DNA of 64,000 nucleotides from Georgenia thermotolerans. Lineage in GTDB: Bacteria > Actinomycetota > Actinomycetes > Actinomycetales > Actinomycetaceae. The stretch spans positions 1 to 64,000 of the forward strand of contig NZ_VUKF01000013.1 in the NCBI RefSeq assembly GCF_009193185.1, written 5' to 3'. The notes below the pieces were generated by a model. It ran no database searches and was not told the origin of the DNA. It saw only the letters and a list, made by a program, of their open reading frames with translations. A program made the position numbers and the translations under genes. Below, piece after piece: positions 27,322 through 36,115 of this stretch; the first letter of the stretch is position 1; each line of letters starts with the position of its first letter.

Positions 27322-28457
27322 TTCGGCAGCCCCAGAACTCGCTCGGAGATGATGTTGCGCTGGATCTCGTTCGTACCCGAGTAGACGCTCACGGCCCGGG
27401 ACTCGAGGTACTGGTAGCGCCAGTGCTCCCGGTCGGTCGGGAGCGCGGCCTTGATGCCGAGCCGGGTGACGTCCTGCCACAGCTCGCTCCACATGACCTT
27501 CAGGATCGAGACCGCCCGCCAGAAGGTGGCGTCCTCCCGCGGTGCCCGGTCGATGACCTTGAAGAGCTGCCAGCGCAGCAGCTCGGTGCGCACGTCCAGG
27601 TCGCTGAGCTCGTTCGCCAGGTCGGGCCGGTCCCGGCAGGTGCGCAGGAGGAGGTCGACGTCGGCGCGGATCTCGACGTAGCGCGACGCGGTCTCGGCGC
27701 CTCCGCGCTCGTCGCCGAGCACGCGCATGGCGACCTTCCAGCCCCCGCCGTCCTCACCGACCCGGTCGCTGTCCGGGACGAAGACGTTCTCGAACTGCAC
27801 CTCCGCGAAGTGGACGGCGCCCGAGATCTGTTTGATGTCGTTGACGGCGACACCCGGCTGGTTCATGTCGACCAGCAACATGCTGAGGTTGCGGTACCGC
27901 GGCGCGTCGGGCTGGGTCACGGCCAGCACGAAGCAGTGGCTGGCGTGCTGGACGAACGAGGTCCAGGTCTTGCGGCCGTTAACCAGGTAGCCGCCCTCGA
28001 CGCGGGTGGCGCGGGTCTGGACGCCGGCGAGGTCCGAGCCGGCCCCCGGCTCGGAGAAGCCCTGGCACCACACGTCCTCCCCGCTGAGGATGGGGCGCAG
28101 GTACTTCGCGCGCTGTTCCTCGGTGCCGCTCGCGATCAGCATGGGAGCGGTGAGGATCTTGCCCACGCGCGCCAACCCGTCTGGCGCCTGGGCCTTCGCG
28201 GCCAGGACGGCGAAGACGACTTCCTCCGCCAGGCCGAGTCCCTGCCCGCCGAACTCGCGCGGGATGGTGATACCGGCGAACCCGCCGCGCCACAACTGCC
28301 GGTCCCACTCGCGGCGGATCGCGTCGGACTCCTCGGGGCTCAGGCTGCCCCGGTGCTTGCGCCACCGGGCCGGCACGTTCTCCTCGAGCCATGCCCGCGC
28401 CCTGTCGGCGAAGGCCTGGATCTGCTCAACTTCCTCGGTCACCTGCTCGGTGATCAC
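27318..28457 (-). CDS. Acyl-CoA dehydrogenase, long subunit
   Basis: FAD-dependent acyl-CoA dehydrogenase of 379 residues. The flavin/substrate motif GFSEPGAGSDLAGVQTRA and NGRKTWTSFVQHASH are clear, and the end SGTNEIQRNIISERVLGLPK is typical. The GTG at 28457 is preferred because AGGAGGGG lies just upstream; the frame extends further but without support. It passes electrons to ETF (24342 and 23359). The 4-nt overlap with the short partner indicates co-translation. Confidence 0.92.
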   Translation of the reverse strand: MITEQVTEEVEQIQAFADRARAWLEENVPARWRKHRGSLSPEESDAIRREWDRQLWRGGFAGITIPREFGGQGLGLAEEVVFAVLAAKAQAPDGLARVGKILTAPMLIASGTEEQRAKYLRPILSGEDVWCQGFSEPGAGSDLAGVQTRATRVEGGYLVNGRKTWTSFVQHASHCFVLAVTQPDAPRYRNLSMLLVDMNQPGVAVNDIKQISGAVHFAEVQFENVFVPDSDRVGEDGGGWKVAMRVLGDERGGAETASRYVEIRADVDLLLRTCRDRPDLANELSDLDVRTELLRWQLFKVIDRAPREDATFWRAVSILKVMWSELWQDVTRLGIKAALPTDREHWRYQYLESRAVSVYSGTNEIQRNIISERVLGLPK

Positions 28458-28538
28458 TTGCAACCCCTCCTCGCGATCATGCTCAGTTCTGTCGGCGGTG
28501 GACCGTGCCCGGGACACCGGGGCAGGTCCGCGTCAGGC

Positions 28539-29657
28539 TCAGTCGGCCGGGACCAGGACGGCCCGCTCGGGACGCCACGCGAAGCTGACGGCGGCGCCGG
28601 ACGCCAGCGGGGCGTCCCCGGACTCCGTCGCGCGCACGACGCCGATGCTGCCGTCGGCGAACGCGACGGAGATCCGCCGGCTGGCGCCGAGGTAGACGTC
28701 GTCGATCACCCGGGCGGGCATCGACACGTGCCCGTCGGGCACCGCCCACCCCTCGGGCGCGACGACGGCGTTCTCCGGGCGGATCACCAGGGCCCCGGCG
28801 CCCTGCACGGGCGTGGGGCTGACCGGTGCGGGCAGGGCCTGTCCGGCGTAGTCCAGGGCCGCTGCACCGCCCTGGCGCGTGACCGGGCCCGCGAAGATCG
28901 TCGACTCCCCCAGGAACTTCGCCACGAAGAGGGACTCGGGCCGGGCGTACAGGTCCTGCCCGGTGCCCACCTGCTCGATGCGCCCGTCCCTGAACACCGC
29001 GATACGGTCCGACAGCGCGAGGGCCTCCTCCTGGTCGTGCGTGACGAGGATGACGGTGCTGCCGAGGTCGCGGTGGATCCGGCGCAGCTCGGCCTGCATC
29101 GACTCGCGCAGCCCCCGGTCCAGAGCGCCGAGCGGCTCGTCCATGAGCAGCAGGCCGGGCTCGAAGACGATCGCCCGGGCGAGGGCGACCCGCTGCTGCT
29201 GGCCGCCGCTGAGCTCGGCAGGCCGGCGGCCGCCGTACCCGGCCAGCCGCACGATCTCCAGGGCGGCCTCGACCCGCTCGTCGCGCTCCCGCTTGGGCAC
29301 TCTCCGCTGCCCCAGCGGGAACGCGATGTTCTGTGCCGCCGTCATGTGGGGGAAGAGGGCGTAGTTCTGGAACACCATCCCGATGCCGCGCTTCCGGGGC
29401 GGGACCTTCGCGATGTCGACGCCGTCCATGAGGATCGACCCCGCATCCAGCTCGGTGAACCCGGAGATGGTGTTGAGCGTGGTCGTCTTGCCGGAGCCGG
29501 AGGGGCCGAGCAGCGTCATGAACTCGCCAGGCTCGACGTCGAGGGAGACGTCGTCGATGGCGGTCTGGCTGGCGTACCGCTTGCGCAGCCCCCTCAGGAC
29601 GAGGCGCGATCCCTTGCCGTGGATGGTCCCGGCGGGAGCCTGTTGCGTGAGTGTCAT
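28539..29657 (-). CDS. ABC transporter ATPase, spermidine/putrescine (PotA)-type
   Basis: ATP-binding subunit of 372 residues energising the importer. It has Walker A GPSGSGKTT, the signature LSGGQQQRVALARAI, Walker B LLLMDEPLGALD and the H-loop VTHDQEEAL, followed by a C-terminal TOBE-like domain. The start overlaps the permease stop by 4 nt. The order solute-binding protein, permease, permease, ATPase is that of the polyamine/opine/thiamine importer class. In this context the cargo may be the pathway substrate, probably polar or acidic. Confidence 0.94.
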   Translation of the reverse strand: MTLTQQAPAGTIHGKGSRLVLRGLRKRYASQTAIDDVSLDVEPGEFMTLLGPSGSGKTTTLNTISGFTELDAGSILMDGVDIAKVPPRKRGIGMVFQNYALFPHMTAAQNIAFPLGQRRVPKRERDERVEAALEIVRLAGYGGRRPAELSGGQQQRVALARAIVFEPGLLLMDEPLGALDRGLRESMQAELRRIHRDLGSTVILVTHDQEEALALSDRIAVFRDGRIEQVGTGQDLYARPESLFVAKFLGESTIFAGPVTRQGGAAALDYAGQALPAPVSPTPVQGAGALVIRPENAVVAPEGWAVPDGHVSMPARVIDDVYLGASRRISVAFADGSIGVVRATESGDAPLASGAAVSFAWRPERAVLVPAD

Positions 29658-30463
29658 CGCGCGGCCTTACCTTTCATGAGACGGAGCCGACCGGAGACTC
29701 CCCACGCACCGAGCAGGAGCACGGCCGTGGTGATGGCGAGGACGATCGTCGAGGCCGCCGCGATGGTGGGGTCGGTGTCGCTAACGACGCTGACGTACAT
29801 CCGGACGGGCAGGGTCTCGAGGAACGGCGACTTGATGAAGAGCGAGACGAGGATCTCGTCGAACGAGGTGACGAACGCGAAGAGCGCACCTCCCAGCACA
29901 CCAGGCATCACGAGGGGCAAGGTCACGCTGCGGATCACGGACCAGCGCGTCGCCCCGAGGATGACGGCGGCACGTTCGAGGTTGGGGTCGACCGAGGCCA
30001 ACGTCGCCGACACCGAGACCAGGACGTACGGCAGCCCCAGCGCGGCGTGGGCTAGGACGAACGCCCCGGTTGTCCCCACGATGCCGAACTTGAGGAACGC
30101 CGTGTAGACGCCGATGGCCAGGACGATGCCGGGCACGACGATCGGGGACAGCAGGATCGCGCGGACCCCGGCGACGGCGCGCGCCCTGGTCCACTTGACT
30201 AGGCCGAGCGCGGCCATGGTGCCCGCCACGGTCGCCACCGCCGCAGAGAGCACGGCGATCAGGAGCGAGCGCTGCAGGGACCCGTACCAGGCGGAGTCCT
30301 CGAAGAACTCGCGATACCACCGCAGTGACCAGGACTCCGGCGGGAAGACGAACGACGCCTTGCCGGTGAAGCTCATGGGGATGACCACGAGCGTCGGGAG
30401 GATGAGCAGCAGGGCAACGAAGAAGCCGATGAGCTTCACCGTGAGGTGGCTGGGACGCCTCAT
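29654..30463 (-). CDS. ABC transporter permease, PotC-type
   Basis: Inner-membrane permease of 269 residues with six predicted helices. The cytoplasmic EAA-like loop is LERAAVILGATRWSVIRSVTLPLVMPGV, which docks on the ATPase. The N terminus is MRRPSHLTVKLIGFFVALLL. The ATG at 30463 overlaps the upstream permease by 4 nt. An apparent longer reading frame upstream is only the shadow of that gene. Confidence 0.92.
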   Translation of the reverse strand: MRRPSHLTVKLIGFFVALLLILPTLVVIPMSFTGKASFVFPPESWSLRWYREFFEDSAWYGSLQRSLLIAVLSAAVATVAGTMAALGLVKWTRARAVAGVRAILLSPIVVPGIVLAIGVYTAFLKFGIVGTTGAFVLAHAALGLPYVLVSVSATLASVDPNLERAAVILGATRWSVIRSVTLPLVMPGVLGGALFAFVTSFDEILVSLFIKSPFLETLPVRMYVSVVSDTDPTIAAASTIVLAITTAVLLLGAWGVSGRLRLMKGKAAR

Positions 30464-31356
30464 CGCCGGCCTCCGATCCGACCGAGGAGCCGGCCGGCTC
30501 CGACCACCGCTGCCACCAGGACCATGGCCGAGATGATGAGCAGCATGGACATCGCGCCGGCGCGCCCGAGGTTGCCCAGGGAGCTGGCCTGCGTGTATAT
30601 CGCGTTGCCGATCATCGCCGTCGAGGGCGAGCCCAGCATCTGCGGCAGGACGTAGAACCCGAGGGTCAGGATGAACACCACGAGGGAGCCGGCCTGGACG
30701 CCCGGGAGGGACAGGGGGACGAAGACCCGGAAGAAGGCGACGCTGCGGCGCGCCCCGAGGCTCTCGGCCGCCTGCATGAGCCGCGGGTCGACGGTCCGGA
30801 TGCTGTTGTAGAGGGGAAGGATCATGAAGGGCAGCAGCACCTGCACCAGGCCGATCTGGACGGCGAGCTGGGTGCGCAGGAGGCCTTCGCCACCCAGGAA
30901 GGGCAGCAGGGTCGAGACGGGTCCCCCGGACTGCAGGAGGATCACCCAGGCGAAGATCCGGACCAGCCCGCTCACCCAGAACGGGATGAGCGTGATCACC
31001 AGCAGCGCGGTGCGCCACCGGGGGCTGACGAGCACCATCAGGTAGGCGTAGGGGTAGCCCAGGGCCAGCGCCATGACCACGGTGAGTGCCCCGGTGAGGA
31101 GCGTCTGCCGGAGGATGTCGATGTAGACCGGGTTCTCGGCCAGCCACCGGAAAGCGCTTTGCCCCTCGTCCTGCGCGGTCAGGGCGCTCCACGCGCTGGT
31201 CAGCAGCGGGTACGCGACGACCAGCACCGCCAGGATCACGCCCGGCACCACCATGGCGATGGACACCCAGGTGCTGCTCCGGCGCTTGGCCGGTTCCGCG
31301 TCGAGCACCCGCTGGCGGCGGCCTGGAGCCGCGGTGATTTCGGTCAAAGCGACCAT
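30460..31356 (-). CDS. ABC transporter permease, PotB-type
   Basis: Inner-membrane permease of 298 residues, the first of two. Hydrophobic helices begin near residue 33 (VSIAMVVPGVILAVLVVAYPLL). The EAA-like loop is LMQAAESLGARRSVAFFRVFVPLSLPGVQAG. A basic N-terminal tail of about 30 residues is likely cytoplasmic. It lies 58 nt after the solute-binding protein. Confidence 0.92.
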   Translation of the reverse strand: MVALTEITAAPGRRQRVLDAEPAKRRSSTWVSIAMVVPGVILAVLVVAYPLLTSAWSALTAQDEGQSAFRWLAENPVYIDILRQTLLTGALTVVMALALGYPYAYLMVLVSPRWRTALLVITLIPFWVSGLVRIFAWVILLQSGGPVSTLLPFLGGEGLLRTQLAVQIGLVQVLLPFMILPLYNSIRTVDPRLMQAAESLGARRSVAFFRVFVPLSLPGVQAGSLVVFILTLGFYVLPQMLGSPSTAMIGNAIYTQASSLGNLGRAGAMSMLLIISAMVLVAAVVGAGRLLGRIGGRR

Positions 31357-31414
31357 GGGTACCTCTCTCGTCCGGGGTGGGCCGCGCGGACGCGGCCCAC
31401 CCCTCGCCGTGGTC

Positions 31415-32536
31415 CTACTGGGAGACCCAGGTGGTCCAGCGGTCGGTCAGCGTGGCCTGGTTCTCGACCCAGAAGTCGATGTCGACCCGGTTGGCGTTGA
31501 AGCGCTCGTCGAGCACGTTGACGGCGTCGGCCGCCTCGCTGAGCTCGACGTCCGTCTCGCGGTTCATCGACGGGTAGGCGGTCTCCGTCTGCCAGAGCTC
31601 CTGCTGCTCCTTGCCCAGGAAGTAGTTGATCGCGGCGTGGGCGAGGTCGACGTTCTTGCCGCCCTTGGGGATGCCCCAGTAGTCGATCCGCAGCTGCGGC
31701 GGCGCCTCGTCGGAGAGCGCCCACTGCCCGCCGTTGTCGATGATCGTGTAGACCCGACCGGACCAGCACAGGCAGGCGACGATCTGGTCGCTCTCCATCA
31801 TCTGCTGGGACTCCGACCCGGTGGTGTAGAACAGAAGGTCGTCGCGGATGGAGTCGTACTTCGCGAGCGCGCGGTCGACGTCGAGCGGGTAGAGGTCGTC
31901 CACGGCGACGCCGTCACCGAGGAGACCGATCTCGAGCTGCAGCTGCGGGATGGCCGAGTAGATTGCCCGCTTGCCCGGGTAGTTCTCGGTGTCGAAGAAC
32001 CGCTCCCACGTCATGTCGTCGGCACCGGCGAACGCCTCGGTGTTGTAGGCTAAGGACCAGCCGTTCGCGTTCATCGGGACGCCGCACTCCACGAGCGGGG
32101 CGACCTCTGGCAGGTTGCTGGTGTCGATCTTCGACGTGTCGATCTTCTCCACGAGCGTCCCGCACAGCTCGGGGTCGTTGGCGACCACGTCGCTGAGCAC
32201 GACGAGGTCCCAGCTCACCTGGCCCGACTCCACCTGCGCCTGGATCTTCGCGAGCTCCGGAGGCCCGTCAGGCGCATAGTTCGCGCCCACGATCTCGGCG
32301 AAGTCCTTGAGAATGGCGTCCTGTGCCTCCTGGCTCGTCCCGCCGTGACCGGAGAACGCGAACTTGCTGCCCTTGAACGCATCGGGCGTCGCCTCGCCGG
32401 CGACGACCGGTCCGGTGCTGCCACCGGCGGGCTGGTCGTCCGCCTTGTCCTCCGCCGCGCCGCTCGCACAGGCGGCCAACATGAGTGCCGCGCCGACCCC
32501 CAGCGCCACGGCACTCCTTGCCTTCTTCATCACCAT
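31415..32536 (-). CDS. ABC solute-binding lipoprotein (family 1, PotD-like)
   Basis: Extracytoplasmic ligand-binding protein of 373 residues. The start MVMKKARSAVALGVGAALML is a lipoprotein signal peptide ending in a LAAC lipobox, with an Ala/Asp/Gly-rich linker after the Cys. The body has PotD-like segments such as NGWSLAYNTEAF and YWGIPKGGKNVDLAHAAINYFL. The ATG at 32536 is chosen; a second in-frame ATG two codons later is possible. It is the first gene of the import/beta-oxidation operon and has operator E 61 nt upstream. Confidence 0.92.
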   Translation of the reverse strand: MVMKKARSAVALGVGAALMLAACASGAAEDKADDQPAGGSTGPVVAGEATPDAFKGSKFAFSGHGGTSQEAQDAILKDFAEIVGANYAPDGPPELAKIQAQVESGQVSWDLVVLSDVVANDPELCGTLVEKIDTSKIDTSNLPEVAPLVECGVPMNANGWSLAYNTEAFAGADDMTWERFFDTENYPGKRAIYSAIPQLQLEIGLLGDGVAVDDLYPLDVDRALAKYDSIRDDLLFYTTGSESQQMMESDQIVACLCWSGRVYTIIDNGGQWALSDEAPPQLRIDYWGIPKGGKNVDLAHAAINYFLGKEQQELWQTETAYPSMNRETDVELSEAADAVNVLDERFNANRVDIDFWVENQATLTDRWTTWVSQ

Positions 32537-32596
32537 GAGAGATCGCCCTCGTCGTTGAGTTCCGGCGCGACGCCTGCGTCGCTGCCTCGGCCTTGC

Positions 32597-32616
32597 AACC
32601 AATCGGTCGTTTGGTT
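32597..32616. promoter_or_regulatory. Candidate TetR operator E (best match)
   Basis: AACCAATCGGTCGTTTGGTT has perfect AACCAA/TTGGTT half-sites and both central CG pairs, 16 of 20 bases being self-complementary. It lies 61 nt upstream of the solute-binding protein and would control the operon down to the thiolase, 32536-25233. Confidence 0.8.
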
Positions 32617-32760
32617 GCCGTGTCCGGACCATATTCAGGTCTCTGCGAGATGTCAACGGCCCCACGTCCCGGCCGTGGACACCGCCGACCGCGAGCGACT
32701 GGCGCCGGGGAGCGACCCTGCGTTCGGACGCCACCACGGCGCAGATGCGCCAGGAGGCGG

Positions 32761-33735
32761 CTAGAGGATCGCCATCGCGTTGGCGGTCGAGCTCACCGCG
32801 CCCTGGACGTGCAGCGGCACGGACACGAAGAAGAACTCCCACCGTCCGAGCCCGGCGCAGCGCTCGGCGAGGCGGTCGAGCTCGAGCAGCTCCATCAGCG
32901 GCACGCCCAGCGCGGGCAGAAGCCGCCGGTGCAGCGAACCGAGCCGCGGGTCACCGGGGCCGTTCTCCACGGCCGGGTTGTCGCTGCCGACCAGCGCGAA
33001 CCGACCGTCCCAGACGAGCTCGGCCATGCCCGCGTGGGCGGCCAGGCCGTTCCACCCGGTGTGCGCCGTGCGCTGCTCCGGGTCGAGCGCGAGGTACCGG
33101 CCGACCCAGCCCGTCCGGACGAGCACGATGTCGCCCGGACGCAGCCGCACCTCCTGGTGCTCGGCGGTCGCCTGCAGCTCCTCGGGCTCGTAGCCCGCTC
33201 CCTCGAACGGCTCCGAGGGACGCCCCGTCTCTCGGTGGAACCGCTCGACGTCGAGCAGCACGCCTCGGCCGCTGATGCCTCGGCGGGCCCAGTGATGCAT
33301 GCCGAGCCGACTGCGTGCCGCGGCCAGGTCGGTCTCGCCGCCGTAGTACCCGAACTCGCGGGCGCGGACGTGCGCCAGGCCGTCGAGCTGGGAGGACGCC
33401 TGGGGGTTGAACGTGCTCAGCACGTCCTCGCACTCGTTCCGCCCGGTCTGCAGCACCTGGTGGTCGAGCTGCTTGCGGCCGAACAGCGGCGGGTCGAACG
33501 CGTCGACGGGCAGGTTCAGGGGGATGGTCTCGCCGGTGGTGACTAGCCCGGCGGCCGCCGCCACCTCCGCCGGCCCCGCGAAGGAGAGGGTCCCCTCCTC
33601 CGGGGGTAGCAGCCCCCAGGAATGGCGGATGTCCAGCGCCCCGAGCGCGGGGAGGTCTCGGTAGGCGGGGAGCTGGCGTGCCGATCCCTGGTTGGGTGCG
33701 GCGGTCGGGACGTCGTCGAGGGTTCGGCTGCTCAT
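32761..33735 (-). CDS. PF04199 cyclase-family hydrolase (first)
   Basis: A 324-residue member of the cyclase/kynurenine-formamidase-like family, metal-dependent hydrolases that include isatin hydrolase. The usual HxGTHxD motif is replaced by SSQLDGLAHVRAREFGYYGG, as in the variant subfamily; RPGDIVLVRTGWVGRY and EFFFVSVPLHVQGAVSSTANAMAIL are typical. The ATG overlaps the crotonase stop by 4 nt, so it is the last gene of the carboxylase operon. It may open a ring or cleave a C-C or amide bond; the substrate is unknown. Confidence 0.82.
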   Translation of the reverse strand: MSSRTLDDVPTAAPNQGSARQLPAYRDLPALGALDIRHSWGLLPPEEGTLSFAGPAEVAAAAGLVTTGETIPLNLPVDAFDPPLFGRKQLDHQVLQTGRNECEDVLSTFNPQASSQLDGLAHVRAREFGYYGGETDLAAARSRLGMHHWARRGISGRGVLLDVERFHRETGRPSEPFEGAGYEPEELQATAEHQEVRLRPGDIVLVRTGWVGRYLALDPEQRTAHTGWNGLAAHAGMAELVWDGRFALVGSDNPAVENGPGDPRLGSLHRRLLPALGVPLMELLELDRLAERCAGLGRWEFFFVSVPLHVQGAVSSTANAMAIL

Positions 33736-34562
33736 GGGGCGTCCTCGGCGTTGAACCGGGCGATCGCACCCTTCAGCCCGTACGTCTTGATCGACTCCTG
33801 GTACGCCTGCACCTCCGGCGTCAGGTGCAGCAGGGCGTCGGTCTCGGCGCCCATCCGCGCATAGGTCAGCAGCCCCTGCAGCTCGGCGGCGCGGTTGATC
33901 GCCTCCTTCTTGAGACGGAGCAGCGGCGCCGGGGTGCGCGCGATCGAGTGAGCGGTGCGGGCGACGTGCTCGTCGAACAGCTCTGGCGGCACGGACTCCG
34001 CGGCCCAGCCCCACTCCGCCGCCTGCTTGCCGGAGATCTTCCGTCCGGCGTCGAAGGACATGAGCTTCGCCCGCTTGGGGCCGACGAGGTGCACCCACAG
34101 GGGCGAGAGGTAGCCGCCGCCCAGCGGCAGCGCCGGCGAGGCCATGATGGTCGCGTCGTCACTGACGATGGTGATGTCGGCCAGCGAGGCGAGCTGGGTG
34201 GCGCCGGCCACGCAGTAGCCATGCACGGCGGCGATCACCGGCTGGGGGTGCCGCCAGACCTGGGTGAACCGCTCGATGTTGGACACGAGCCGGTCCCGGT
34301 CCTCCACCGGGGTGCGCTCGGCGGCGTAGCCGACCTCCGCGGAGTCGGCGGCGACGTCGTACCCGGCGCTGAAGGCCCGGCCCGCGCCGCGGATGACGAC
34401 GACCCGGTTGTCCGACGCCGCGAGGTCGGCGAGAACGGCCTCCAGCTCGTCGAGCATGGCGTCGTTCATCGCGTTGAGGCGCTCCGGCCGGTTCAGCGTG
34501 ACCCAGGCGACGTGGCGCTCCCGCTCGAGCAGGACGGTCTCGTTGCTGACGTCCACGGTCAT
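33732..34562 (-). CDS. Crotonase-family protein lacking both catalytic Glu
   Basis: A 276-residue crotonase-fold protein. N-terminal NRPERLNAMNDAMLDEL and the oxyanion-hole segment GAGRAFSAGYD are normal. The two hydratase glutamates are missing: the first falls in GATQLASLAD (Gln for Glu) and the second in ASPALPLGGGY (no Glu). It therefore probably does not hydrate enoyl-CoA; isomerase, hydrolase or C-C-bond chemistry is more likely. It is coupled by 4-nt overlaps to the carboxyltransferase upstream and the cyclase downstream. Confidence 0.85.
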   Translation of the reverse strand: MTVDVSNETVLLERERHVAWVTLNRPERLNAMNDAMLDELEAVLADLAASDNRVVVIRGAGRAFSAGYDVAADSAEVGYAAERTPVEDRDRLVSNIERFTQVWRHPQPVIAAVHGYCVAGATQLASLADITIVSDDATIMASPALPLGGGYLSPLWVHLVGPKRAKLMSFDAGRKISGKQAAEWGWAAESVPPELFDEHVARTAHSIARTPAPLLRLKKEAINRAAELQGLLTYARMGAETDALLHLTPEVQAYQESIKTYGLKGAIARFNAEDAP

Positions 34563-36019
34563 CGCTTGCTCACCTTCACGCTGTACTCCGGCGTCGAGAC
34601 GGCGAAGGAGGTGCTGCCGCCCGGGTCGGCGATCAGGTCGGTGATCGCGTTGACGATGTTGCTGGCGCTGCGGCGCGGGTCGGTCCGGATCGGGCCCTTG
34701 GCCAGCATCGCGTCGACCTCCTCGTCGGACATCATGAAGCGCAGGAGCAGCTCCTCGTCGGAGATGCCCGCGGGGAAGTTCTTGCGAATCTCGGTCAGCG
34801 ACGGGTCGGGCCGGGTCCAGTCCGCGAACTGCTTGGCGCGCGGGGTGGAGAGGATCCGGTCGAGCACGTCGGGCGCGATCGGGGACGGCAGGGGACCGTA
34901 GTGGCCGAGCGCGTAGTGGACGACCTCGTCGGGGACCATGCTGTACGGGTCGCCCGTGATGATGTTCAGGACCGCCTGGATCCCGACGAACTGAGAGAAG
35001 GGCGTCGCCATGATCGGCGAGCCGAGGTCGATGCGCACCTGCGGGATCTCGGCCAGCACCTCGGGCAGCTTGTCCCCCATCCCGTGGCGCTCGAGCTGGT
35101 TGATGAGGGTGCCGGTCATGCCGCCGGGCAGCTGGTGGTCGTAGATGCGCGGGTCGAACTCCGCGGGCACGCCCAGCGGGTGGTTGCCCGCCTGGGCCGC
35201 CCGGGTGAGCGCCTCGGCGACCGGCGCGAACGTCGAGGTGTCGAGCCCGTGCGTGTGGCCCATGTGCTCGATGATCGCCACCATCATCTCCGTGGAGGGC
35301 AGCGACGCCCCGTTGGCGAGCGGCCGCGAGGCGGTGTGCAGCCGGTTGAAGCCGCTCTCGACCGCGACGACGTAGTTGTGTTGGGCAAGCCCGGTGGTGT
35401 TGTGCGCGTGCATCTCGAGGGGCATCTCCCCCACCGCGGCCCTGATCGCCGGGAGCAGCGTCCGCGCACGTTCGGGCTTGAGCACGCCGGCGGCGTCCTC
35501 GACGTAGATGGACTCCACGCCCTCCCACGTGGCCATTTCGCGGGCGCGGTCAGCGAAGAACGCGTCGTCGTGCACGTCGGTTAGCCCGTACATGATCGCC
35601 GGCACCGGCTGACCGCCCGCGTCACGGACCACATTTACCATGTGCCGCATGGTCGGCATGTCGAACAGGCAGTCATAGAGCCAGAAGCTCGTCGCCCCGT
35701 GCTTGATGAGCGTCTGGATCCAGAGGTCCAGGATCGCCTGGGGCGTGGGGGCGAACCCCACGGCGCTGATGGTCCGAAGGCCGGAACGCAGCTCGTTACC
35801 GGGAAGGTTCTTCACCTGGAAGTCCAGGGTGGCCCAGGGGTCGTCGTAGTACTCGCGCAGCAGCACGGTGAACATGCCGGCGCCCGTGAGGTCGATGGTC
35901 CGGTAGCCGGCCCGTGCGAGGTGGGGTAGAGCCTCGGCGCCCTCGTAGGCACGCATCCGCATGCCCCACAGGCTCTGCTGCCCGTCGCGGAGGCTCTGGT
36001 CGACGAAATCGATGTGCAT
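34559..36019 (-). CDS. Biotin-dependent carboxyltransferase, pyruvate-carboxylase/OadA type, variant active site
   Basis: TIM-barrel (HMGL-like) carboxyltransferase of about 486 residues, homologous to transcarboxylase 5S, OadA and the CT domain of pyruvate carboxylase. The metal ligands Asp in DQSLRDGQQS and HxH in MHAHNTTG (near 204/206) are present, as are QLPGGMTGTLINQL and ATPFSQFVGIQAVLNII. The segment SIYVEDAAGVLKP has Glu near residue 174 where homologues have the carboxylated metal-bridging Lys (IKDMAG). The second of two ATGs is chosen for AAGGAGA spacing. It lies downstream of BCCP and biotin carboxylase genes. The acceptor (pyruvate or another keto compound) is unresolved. Confidence 0.85.
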   Translation of the reverse strand: MHIDFVDQSLRDGQQSLWGMRMRAYEGAEALPHLARAGYRTIDLTGAGMFTVLLREYYDDPWATLDFQVKNLPGNELRSGLRTISAVGFAPTPQAILDLWIQTLIKHGATSFWLYDCLFDMPTMRHMVNVVRDAGGQPVPAIMYGLTDVHDDAFFADRAREMATWEGVESIYVEDAAGVLKPERARTLLPAIRAAVGEMPLEMHAHNTTGLAQHNYVVAVESGFNRLHTASRPLANGASLPSTEMMVAIIEHMGHTHGLDTSTFAPVAEALTRAAQAGNHPLGVPAEFDPRIYDHQLPGGMTGTLINQLERHGMGDKLPEVLAEIPQVRIDLGSPIMATPFSQFVGIQAVLNIITGDPYSMVPDEVVHYALGHYGPLPSPIAPDVLDRILSTPRAKQFADWTRPDPSLTEIRKNFPAGISDEELLLRFMMSDEEVDAMLAKGPIRTDPRRSASNIVNAITDLIADPGGSTSFAVSTPEYSVKVSKR

Positions 36020-36115
36020 CATTGTCTCCTTGCGTGGCGGGCCGGCCGCTTCGCCGGTCCCGCGGTCACAGCCGGGCTCGCTGCCGCGGGCAGCGCGGAT
36101 TGGGTGGTGGCACGG

